Below are positions 9,950-19,434 of a stretch of DNA of 64,000 bases, in pieces. The notes beneath the pieces were generated by a model. It had not been told where the DNA came from. It ran no database searches and saw only the letters and a program-made list of their open reading frames with translations. This DNA is from an uncultured Methanobrevibacter sp. (lineage in GTDB: Archaea > Methanobacteriota > Methanobacteria > Methanobacteriales > Methanobacteriaceae). The stretch's first letter is position 1; each line of letters begins with the position of its first letter. A program made the translations under genes and the position numbers. The stretch is taken from assembly GCA_900314635.1 (NCBI GenBank), contig OMVY01000008.1:62001-126000 (forward strand), read 5' to 3'.

Positions 9950-10213
9950 ATGTATGTTATAATAGTTTATGATGTTAATGTTGAAAGAGTGAATAAGGTA
10001 AAAAGTTTCTTAAGACAGTATTTGTTTTGGATACAAAATTCAGTATTTGAAGGAGAATTGACAAAAAGTGAATTTAAGAAAGTTACTGATGGATTGATGG
10101 AGATCATTGATAAGGAATCTGATTCTGTTATAATTTATAAAATGATGATGGAAGAATCTTTAGACAGGGAGGTTTTAGGTGTTGAGAAGGCCCCAATAGG
10201 GGAAATTCTTTAA
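9950..10213 (+). CDS. cas2: CRISPR adaptation subunit Cas2
   Basis: Cas2 dimers form the core of the Cas1-Cas2 integration complex. The 87-residue protein begins MYVIIVYDVNVERVNKVKSF, the ferredoxin-like first strand with the conserved Asp of YDV, and continues with LRQYLFWIQNSVFEGEL, the usual family signature. Length is normal. It is the last gene of the operon; a T-rich run at about 10237-10262 follows and may end transcription. The decayed end of the CRISPR array starts only 70 bases downstream. Confidence 0.96.
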   Translation: MYVIIVYDVNVERVNKVKSFLRQYLFWIQNSVFEGELTKSEFKKVTDGLMEIIDKESDSVIIYKMMMEESLDREVLGVEKAPIGEIL

Positions 10214-10282
10214 AAATACTTTTTAATAATCCTTGTCAATTTATTTTTTTATTTTTAATATTTTCCTCTGAAAAAAAGATTC

Positions 10283-10312
10283 ATTTCAATCTCATGATGG
10301 GCTAATTTTAAC
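10283..10312 (-). repeat. Degenerate terminal CRISPR repeat
   Basis: This 30-base stretch matches the array repeat at 25 of 30 positions. Both ends are kept (ATTTCAATC at one end, ATTTTAAC at the other) and all five changes are in the middle. A 33-base spacer-sized gap separates it from the first intact repeat at 10346. A decayed terminal repeat of this kind normally marks the trailer end, away from the leader, which supports minus-strand transcription of the array. Confidence 0.85.
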
Positions 10313-10345
10313 TAAAAATAGAATACCCCCAATAATTGTGACATG

Positions 10346-13300
10346 ATTTCAATCCCAAAATGGTCTGATTTTAACAGATTTATAAATTTTTACATAAAGG
10401 AGAATAAAGTAAATTTAAATCCCAAAATGGTCTGATTTTAACGATCCAATATTCTCATCTGTATGTTCTCTTGTGAGTTATTTCAATCCCAAAATGGTCT
10501 GATTTTAACAAGGAGATATTGATGGTAATGGTATTGATTTGAGAGATTTCAATCCCAAAATGGTCTGATTTTAACTGTTGCAAGGCTTACTGGTCTTGAT
10601 GATGGTATGTAATTTCAATCCCAAAATGGTCTGATTTTAACTTGGAAATGATGTTCTTGGAGCAAGTCGTAGAACAATTTCAATCCCAAAATGGTCTGAT
10701 TTTAACGCTATTCCTTCCATGTTAACCGTTCCTGAATTCCTTATTTCAATCCCAAAATGGTCTGATTTTAACCTGTCACAGTAACAGGTAGCGACGGTTC
10801 ACTATACAAATTTCAATCCCAAAATGGTCTGATTTTAACTATTATTACTTATATTATTTATAATGATATGCTTCATTTCAATCCCAAAATGGTCTGATTT
10901 TAACTGAAGCTTCCGCCTTTTTCTCCGGCAGTAGTGGAGGAATTTCAATCCCAAAATGGTCTGATTTTAACTTGGATCCAGGGGATTATGAAATCCGAGT
11001 AAGTTTATTTCAATCCCAAAATGGTCTGATTTTAACTGCGTGGAGAGCCAACTGTTATAAAAGGTATTATGGATTTCAATCCCAAAATGGTCTGATTTTA
11101 ACAAGCCCTACCGGATACTTTATTTATAAAGTATTAGGATTTCAATCCCAAAATGGTCTGATTTTAACAGTACTGATGTGACAGAGGCTAGTGCATTAAG
11201 TAATATATTTCAATCCCAAAATGGTCTGATTTTAACAGGAGAAATCCTTACTCACTGGAGCAACCCTTGAAAATTTCAATCCCAAAATGGTCTGATTTTA
11301 ACTCGGAATTTTGTTAAATTAAATAAGGAGATTATGTTATTTCAATCCCAAAATGGTCTGATTTTAACTTCGATAACTATATTGAAATAGCAGACAACAA
11401 GGTAATTTCAATCCCAAAATGGTCTGATTTTAACCCTTAAAAGGCTCATCACTAAAGCACGATTATCCTCAATTTCAATCCCAAAATGGTCTGATTTTAA
11501 CAGTTCAGTACGCTCAATCATATAAAATCACTTTGCAATTTCAATCCCAAAATGGTCTGATTTTAACTATATTATTTTCACGTAATATATCCTCAAAAAC
11601 TTTAATTTCAATCCCAAAATGGTCTGATTTTAACTAGTAAACGGACAGGATACCGAATTTTTAATTGACTATTTCAATTCCAAAATGGTCTGATTTTAAC
11701 AGATTGACCTTTATTCATCATTGTCGGCTTTGCTACATTTCAATCCCAAAAGGGTCTGATTTTAACTTGCAGATGAGCAATTATTAGATTATATTGCATT
11801 CCATTTCAATCCCAAAATGGTCTGATTTTAACATGATTTATCCCATGACACACTACTTATCTGTGTGTAATTTCAATCCCAAAATGGTCTGATTTTAACT
11901 CAATATAAGTAGTGTAAGTATTAATGTTCGTTATACATTTCAATCCCAAAATGGTCTGATTTTAACTGGAAAAGATTCGCAGAGGCAAAAGAACTTGTTG
12001 ACATTTCAATCCCAAAATGGTCTGATTTTAACCTATTAGTAGTAGTATTGTTTCTAATAGTATAGTTGATTTCAATCCCAAAATGGTCTGATTTTAACAC
12101 AATTTAGCCGAATTAACACAAATTATTTCTGATTGATTTCAATCCCAAAATGGTCTGATTTTAACAATTGAACTGCCAAGAATGTTTAATAAATTTCAAT
12201 CCCAAAATGGTCTGATTTTAACTTGAATTAGAATAAAAAAATATGGAGTTATAAAAATTTCAATCCCAAAATGGTCTGATTTTAACCAGTTCCTGCCGAA
12301 TAGTGCAATATGATATAGGTAGATTTCAATCCCAAAATGGTCTGATTTTAACTTGTTGTTTTTGCGGAAGAGGAACAATCATAATACTATTTCAATCCCA
12401 AAATGGTCTGATTTTAACCTAATTCCTGTCCTTTGAGTTTTATTTTTTTGCTTATATTTCAATCCCAAAATGGTCTGATTTTAACAGGAAGTTATAGAAG
12501 TTATTAATGTTCCCTCTCCTAAATTTCAATCCCAAAATGGTCTGATTTTAACGATGACAAGCACTATCAGCGGATTATCTGATGCAACATTTCAATCCCA
12601 AAATGGTCTGATTTTAACGATCCTGATGAAGCTTACTGGTTCATCGTTTGCGATATTTCAATCCCAAAATGGTCTGATTTTAACAATGTTCTCCATGATA
12701 ATTATGTCCTTTAGGCAATATTTCAATCCCAAAATGGTCTGATTTTAACTCTGAGGATGAGAGTAGTGAAGATAGTTCAGAGAGATTTCAATCCCAAAAT
12801 GGTCTGATTTTAACTGATATGTTCACCACAGCAATAGGGAACAGCACAGCAATTTCAATCCCAAAATGGTCTGATTTTAACCTTTTCTGTTAGGCTCTTC
12901 AAGAGTTACATTGATATAATTTCAATCCCAAAATGGTCTGATTTTAACGTCTCTGATGCTCACTATTGCGTCCACATTTTGCATATTTCAATCCCAAAAT
13001 GGTCTGATTTTAACACCGAGTTGATGTCATGACAAAAAAGAATTATATATTTCAATCCCAAAATGGTCTGATTTTAACTCAATCTATCAATCAAGAATGT
13101 GAAGATGTCATCGGAATTTCAATCCCAAAATGGTCTGATTTTAACCTGATGACTTCAGCACTAATGACGAAGTAGCGATAAGATTTCAATCCCAAAATGG
13201 TCTGATTTTAACTATATACTATTAGGTACATAACAATAAGTATACAAATTTCAATCCCAAAATGGTCTGATTTTAACATAATGTTGTCGGCAATATTGCG

Positions 13301-16300
13301 GAAGACTTTGCTCATTTCAATCCCAAAATGGTCTGATTTTAACGTTCGTCGGTTATGATTGTCTTTTTGCTCTTGTTGATATTTCAATCCCAAAATGGTC
13401 TGATTTTAACTTTAACAAAAACAACAAACAAACACTCATATCTTAAAATTTCAATCCCAAAATGGTCTGATTTTAACTTATATTTACAAATCGATGACCC
13501 TGAGGCAAAAATAGATTTCAATCCCAAAATGGTCTGATTTTAACTCATCTTGCGACCATGTGGACATTACTGCATATTTATATTTCAATCCCAAAATGGT
13601 CTGATTTTAACTAGTAGTAAAACAAATATAAGTATAAGTAAAATATTAAATTTCAATCCCAAAATGGTCTGATTTTAACTATCAAGTGTCTGAGTATTGT
13701 TTACTATGTTATAATCAATTTCAATCCCAAAATGGTCTGATTTTAACGTGGAAATTCGGAATGGGAGATGATTGTGTCTTTTGATTTCAATCCCAAAATG
13801 GTCTGATTTTAACTTCCATAAATTTATTCCAATTCAATAAAGTCACAATATTTCAATCCCAAAATGGTCTGATTTTAACGTTTTCACTCATCATTATCAT
13901 CCCCTAGCACCTTGATTTCAATCCCAAAATGGTCTGATTTTAACAGGAATAACCCTAATAAAAAGGATTTAGGGTTATAAATTTCAATCCCAAAATGGTC
14001 TGATTTTAACATGATTTCCACTTACAGACCCTACGATATATTTCTTCAAATTTCAATCCCAAAATGGTCTGATTTTAACTAACCTTGAACTCATCTTTGA
14101 CACCCTTCTCATCTGCATTTCAATCCCAAAATGGTCTGATTTTAACGTTTTTAAAGTCATCGATGTTTTTTAAATCCCAAACAATTTCAATCCCAAAATG
14201 GTCTGATTTTAACTGCAATAAGTTGCAATATTTAATTGCAATATTCAAAGATTTCAATCCCAAAATGGTCTGATTTTAACCAACTAGTGCTGATGCTGAT
14301 TTGCAACAGTTGACTATTTCAATCCCAAAATGGTCTGATTTTAACCGTCCAGAGTAATATGAACGATGTTGACATTAATACATTTCAATCCCAAAATGGT
14401 CTGATTTTAACTGACCACCATGGACGGATCACTAAAAAGTTATCCAAATTTCAATCCCAAAATGGTCTGATTTTAACACAAGGAGGACATTCAAGAACTG
14501 CTAGAATAATCAAATTTCAATCCCAAAATGGTCTGATTTTAACATGGAATAATGACATATGAAAGTTTACCTCTTGCTTAATTTCAATCCCAAAATGGTC
14601 TGATTTTAACGATTTGACCATTGAAACAGAAGAGCCATTTATTAAACATTTCAATCCCAAAATGGTCTGATTTTAACTGTGAATGGTACTAGTATTACTG
14701 CATCTGATAGTGTAGATTTCAATCCCAAAATGGTCTGATTTTAACTTGCGCTGGTTTCAAGGTTCTCACTTGAAACTCCTATCATTTCAATCCCAAAATG
14801 GTCTGATTTTAACACTGGTCATCAGTCAAATCTCATCCCTCCTTGTTCTTATTTCAATCCCAAAATGGTCTGATTTTAACTCTTTCTCACCTCCAAACGT
14901 GCAGCCTCCTTAACATATTTCAATCCCAAAATGGTCTGATTTTAACACCATTAGCATTTGTGATTCTTAACTCTGTACTGGTATTTCAATCCCAAAATGG
15001 TCTGATTTTAACCCGGGTCAACATACCGCCACTTACCACTGCTAATAGATTTCAATCCCAAAATGGTCTGATTTTAACACAGACGAACACAAAAAAGAAG
15101 AATAAAAATAATGATATTTCAATCCCAAAATGGTCTGATTTTAACACATACTTTGTGAGCATATCGTAAGCGGCCATTGCAATTTCAATCCCAAAATGGT
15201 CTGATTTTAACCTGCGCGGTGGTGTACTCGCTGGTATTTGCTTCAATCAAATTTCAATCCCAAAATGGTCTGATTTTAACGCGCTCTGGATCAAGATAGG
15301 TTATGTATTTCTCTTGATTTCAATCCCAAAATGGTCTGATTTTAACATCAAGGAGGATATTCCCCAACCCACGCACGGATTGATTTCAATCCCAAAATGG
15401 TCTGATTTTAACTCGACAGTATCGAGACTACTTTGACCCTTGAAAGCCTATTTCAATCCCAAAATGGTCTGATTTTAACAATTGTTGTTTGCAGCATAAT
15501 CTCCAATCTATTATAATTTCAATCCCAAAATGGTCTGATTTTAACCCAGTGCTACTAATATTGACAGGATAAATGATGCTTTATTTCAATCCCAAAATGG
15601 TCTGATTTTAACTGAATACCATATCAACTGCCAAATTAACAGCAGAATCATTTCAATCCCAAAATGGTCTGATTTTAACGTGCATCCATAATCAAGCCAA
15701 CGAGGGTTATGATTACATTTCAATCCCAAAATGGTCTGATTTTAACCATGATCATCATCATAGAAACTTATGAAAGTTTTCAATTTCAATCCCAAAATGG
15801 TCTGATTTTAACACCAGTGTCGCTCCTTCAAGTTTCGACCCAAGCTTCATTTCAATCCCAAAATGGTCTGATTTTAACTTTGCGTAGGTGTCCTCATTAG
15901 CATAACTAGTTCCTGCATTTCAATCCCAAAATGGTCTGATTTTAACCCGTATTGCGTCTCGTACTGTATCATCGGTATAGTTGATTTCAATCCCAAAATG
16001 GTCTGATTTTAACCTGAAATTGTCAGGCAACTCGAAATCATACAGGATTATATTTCAATCCCAAAATGGTCTGATTTTAACTCCAAGCCATTCACGGATT
16101 AATATGTCGAACATATCAATTTCAATCCCAAAATGGTCTGATTTTAACTTCCGGCACTGCCAATCAATCCAACGAAACTGCCCAAATTTCAATCCCAAAA
16201 TGGTCTGATTTTAACCCTTGGTTCGCGGTTATTATTCCGGCACTAAAACTATTTCAATCCCAAAATGGTCTGATTTTAACTACTGGATTATCTCCAGTTT

Positions 16301-16683
16301 CTGATTAAGTATGATACATTTCAATCCCAAAATGGTCTGATTTTAACCACGTCTGCCGTTGCGCATTCCTATCTTGATTTCCAAATTTCAATCCCAAAAT
16401 GGTCTGATTTTAACCAGTAAGGGTTACGATTGCAGAATAAAACAACTAACCTAATTTCAATCCCAAAATGGTCTGATTTTAACCCACAGTACCAGACACA
16501 TTAACCTGGACAGTATTTGATTTCAATCCCAAAATGGTCTGATTTTAACTCAAGATAGCCCAGGAAATACCAAGCAAGTTGCTGAATTTCAATCCCAAAA
16601 TGGTCTGATTTTAACAGGGAACTTCCACATAATCGCAAAGGAACTTCAAACCCATTTCAATCCCAAAATGGTCTGATTTTAAC
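10346..16683 (-). CRISPR. CRISPR array, 96 repeats, type I-B
   Basis: I count 96 copies of a 30-base repeat with a mean period of 66.4 bases, giving 95 spacers. On the plus strand the repeat starts ATTTCAATCCCAAAATGG and ends TCTGATTTTAAC. Read on the minus strand it starts GTTAAAATCAGACC and ends ATTGAAAT, which matches the ATTGAAA-type 3' end that gives the 8-base crRNA handle in types I-A and I-B. Spacers are mostly 34-39 bases; one, at 12166-12192, is only 27. Three repeats carry one substitution each (10413, 11671, 11737), all in the quarter nearest cas2. Together with the decayed repeat at 10283 this puts the oldest spacers next to cas2 and the leader beyond 16683. Confidence 0.97.
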
Positions 16684-17000
16684 AGGCCCCAAATTTCACT
16701 TAAAATAGGAATCTGCAATAGGATATCTGTTATTTTTTAGATATAAAATTTTCCAATTGCAAAAAGGATCTTTATTTATATGGATTGACTTTTAGCTATT
16801 TTTTCTTTAAATTTAAAATAAAATAATTATTTTCCACTAAATTCTAAAAATACTATTTTTTCAAAAGAATAATTTATTTTCGCTCTTATTTGATTCTTTA
16901 TTCATAATTTCAGGATTTTTTTTTAAAATGTGTATTTTTTAAACTATCATTTTTTCATGTCATCGACAGTTTTTTAGAAAGAAGTAAATATCTCAGTTTA
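16684..17000 (-). promoter_or_regulatory. Probable CRISPR leader (minus-strand promoter)
   Basis: The AT-rich, gene-free stretch after the last repeat is where the leader should be if the array is read on the minus strand. Two TATA-like boxes face the array: the complement of 16740-16747 (TTTTATAT), which would start RNA near 16715, about 30 bases before the first repeat, and the complement of 16771-16780 (ATATAAATAA). The same gap must also hold the plus-strand promoter of the MazG-like gene, where TTTATATATA lies at about 16997-17006. No open frame of note is present. Confidence 0.6.
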
Positions 17001-17024
17001 TATATAATTTATCAAGGGGATAAT

Positions 17025-17339
17025 ATGGAAGAGATTATGCAAGAAATTATCAAATTCCAAAGTGAAAGGGATTGGAAGCAGTTTCACACTCCAGAAAACC
17101 TGGCCAAATCAATTTCAATAGAAGCTGCTGAACTACTTGAGCATTTTCAATGGAATAATGAATATGACAAAGATGAAGTTGCTGATGAACTTGCTGATGT
17201 ATTGAACTATTGCTTCCTTATGGCAGATGCATTAGAAGTCGATGTCAAGGAAATTGTTTTAAATAAAATGGCAAAAACTGCTGAAAAATATCCTGTCAGC
17301 AAATCAAAAGGCGTATCAACTAAATACAACAAATTATGA
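17025..17339 (+). CDS. MazG-like nucleotide pyrophosphohydrolase
   Basis: This small all-alpha NTP pyrophosphatase is expected to hydrolyse (d)NTPs to monophosphates and pyrophosphate. The 104-residue protein has the ExxE...ExxD metal motif of the MazG/iMazG/RS21-C6 family: E36 and E39 in AAELLEHFQW, then E55 and D58 in VADELADVLNY. The ATG follows AAGGGGATAAT, a good ribosome site. It lies 36 bases before the DUF2075 gene, and the two probably form an operon. Such proteins clear modified nucleotides or lower dNTP pools, which could fit a defence role here; that is inference. Confidence 0.88.
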   Translation: MEEIMQEIIKFQSERDWKQFHTPENLAKSISIEAAELLEHFQWNNEYDKDEVADELADVLNYCFLMADALEVDVKEIVLNKMAKTAEKYPVSKSKGVSTKYNKL

Positions 17340-17375
17340 TTAATTTATAATACTAATTTTAAAAGGGGAAAAACA

Positions 17376-19289
17376 ATGCTGGTAAATGAAGCTACCAAAG
17401 AGGAATTCATGACTTCAGTCGAACTCGGATCCATCTGTGATGAAATATATGAAGTCTATCAGGCAAAAATTGGAAAATCCAACAAGGCCCAGATAAGATC
17501 CTGGGAGAATTCAATGGAATACATGTACAAGGTTTTAAATGACAATGAAATTCCTAGTGACTGTGGAGTGGCTATTGAATTCACCATACCTACAACATCC
17601 AAGAGAATAGATTTCACTCTTACAGGCTTGAATGAAAATGAAGATGATTCTGTTGTCATAATAGAACTTAAACAATGGGAAAACGCAGACAAAGTAAATA
17701 ACAAAGATGGAATAGTATCCACTTATGTTGGAGGAGGCATACGTGATGTAACCCACCCATGTTATCAGGCATGGTCATATGCAGCATTGATTGAGAACTT
17801 CAATGCCACAGTTGAAGAGGACAATATACGCTTACATCCCTGTGCTTATTTGCATAATTATGACATAAGTGTGCCATATGATCCACTCACCGATAAAATA
17901 TATGACACTTACCTTACAGAAGCACCATTATTTGGAAAGAGAGATGTATATAAGCTTAGAGAATTCATTAAAAAATATGTAAAAAAGGGAGACACCACAA
18001 ATATTTTATATAGGATTGACTGTGGTAAAATAAGACCTTCTAAAAAATTGCAGGATACCTTATATAATCTCCTTCAGGGAAACAAGGAATTTGTAATGAT
18101 CGACGACCAGAAGATTGCCTATGAAATTGCCATGGATATGGCTAGAAAATCTTATCTGGATGAAAAGAAAAGGGTTTTGATTGTTGAAGGAGGTCCTGGA
18201 ACTGGAAAATCCGTAGTTGCCATCAACCTGCTTGTAGATATGATGAGAGACGATATGGTATCATTGTATGTTACAAAAAACAGCGCTCCAAGGGAAGTAT
18301 TCTATCAAAAGCTGAGAGGTGGAGAATACTCTGTATCCTATATCAAGAATCTTTTCAAGGGCTCAGGCACTTTTACAGAATCAAAAAGCAATGAATTTGA
18401 TGCATTGGTTGTCGATGAAGCTCATAGGTTGAACAAGAAATCTGGAATGTATCAAAACAAGGGGGAAGACCAGGTCAAGGAAATCATCAATGCAGCCAAG
18501 TTTTCAGTATTCTTTATAGACAAGCATCAAAGGGTTCATATAAAGGATCATGGAAGCATAGATGTAATAGAACATTTTGCCAATGAATTCGATGCTGAAA
18601 TAGAACATGTCAAGTTGAATTCACAATTCAGATGCAATGGTTCCAATGGTTATCTCTCCTGGCTTAATGATGTTCTTGAAATTGAAGAGACCGCAAATTT
18701 CGATGGATTTGATTTTGATTATGATTTCAGAGTAATAGATACTCCTGAAGAACTTAAAGATTTGATTTTTGAGAAAAATGAAATCAACAACAGCGCAAGG
18801 CTGCTTGCCGGATACTGCTGGAACTGGATAAAAGATGGCAAGAACAATCCTGATGTTCATGACATTCAAATAGGCGACTTTTCTATGAGCTGGAATCTAG
18901 GCAATACCAGCACCTGGGCAATAGATGAGGATTCTGTTAATGAAATAGGATGCATCCATACTTCACAAGGTTTGGAGTTTGATTATGTTGGCGTCATATT
19001 GGGCAATGACATTCGCTATGAGGATGGAAAGATAGTGACTGACTTTACCCAAAGGGCTCGTACCGACCAGTCTTTAAGAGGCATTGTAGGATTGTCAAGG
19101 GAAAATCCTCAGGAAGCTCTAAACATAGCAGATGAGATAATCAAGAATACCTACAGGACTTTGATGACTCGTGGAATGAGGGGATGTTATATTTACTGCG
19201 AGGACATGAGGCTGCAGGCTTACTTCAAGGAAAAGCTGGATAGACTGAATAGTTTCAGATTAAACTCAAACGAGAAGATCAGCATATGA
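17376..19289 (+). CDS. DUF2075 ATPase with N-terminal PD-(D/E)XK-like domain
   Basis: The 637-residue protein has two parts. Residues 60-105 show a restriction-nuclease-like core: E68, then D79 in KRIDFTLTG and E97-x-K99 in VVIIELKQW. From residue about 265 follows an SF1-like P-loop ATPase of the DUF2075 family: Walker A EGGPGTGKSVVAIN near 270-283, Walker B ALVVDEAHRLN, a glutamine-arginine motif NSQFRCNGSNGY, and IHTSQGLEFDYVGV near the end. The start ATG is preceded by AAAAGGGGAAAAAC. It follows the MazG-like gene closely. DUF2075 proteins are linked to the Schlafen and helicase world and often lie in defence islands; the substrate is unknown. Confidence 0.82.
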   Translation: MLVNEATKEEFMTSVELGSICDEIYEVYQAKIGKSNKAQIRSWENSMEYMYKVLNDNEIPSDCGVAIEFTIPTTSKRIDFTLTGLNENEDDSVVIIELKQWENADKVNNKDGIVSTYVGGGIRDVTHPCYQAWSYAALIENFNATVEEDNIRLHPCAYLHNYDISVPYDPLTDKIYDTYLTEAPLFGKRDVYKLREFIKKYVKKGDTTNILYRIDCGKIRPSKKLQDTLYNLLQGNKEFVMIDDQKIAYEIAMDMARKSYLDEKKRVLIVEGGPGTGKSVVAINLLVDMMRDDMVSLYVTKNSAPREVFYQKLRGGEYSVSYIKNLFKGSGTFTESKSNEFDALVVDEAHRLNKKSGMYQNKGEDQVKEIINAAKFSVFFIDKHQRVHIKDHGSIDVIEHFANEFDAEIEHVKLNSQFRCNGSNGYLSWLNDVLEIEETANFDGFDFDYDFRVIDTPEELKDLIFEKNEINNSARLLAGYCWNWIKDGKNNPDVHDIQIGDFSMSWNLGNTSTWAIDEDSVNEIGCIHTSQGLEFDYVGVILGNDIRYEDGKIVTDFTQRARTDQSLRGIVGLSRENPQEALNIADEIIKNTYRTLMTRGMRGCYIYCEDMRLQAYFKEKLDRLNSFRLNSNEKISI

Positions 19290-19434
19290 TTCGACATAAA
19301 CAGAAGTGAATAGTGTTTAGTGTTTAAGCGTAAATTTGATGGAACAGACCATTCAGAATCTTAAATCTCCTTTAAAAAAACCAATTTCAATGTATGGATA
19401 TGTAATTTTAAATCAATAGTAAATAGGTGTTCAC

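Noticed and set aside
14147-14183. Spacer containing AAATCCCAAA, similar to the repeat
   Set aside because: Only about ten bases match and spacing of the array is regular there; probably chance.
10972-16208. Many 60-108-codon open frames with repeated FQSQNGLIL or KSDHFGIEI peptides
   Set aside because: They are translations of the CRISPR repeat and of stop-free spacers; no ribosome sites or independent coding signal.
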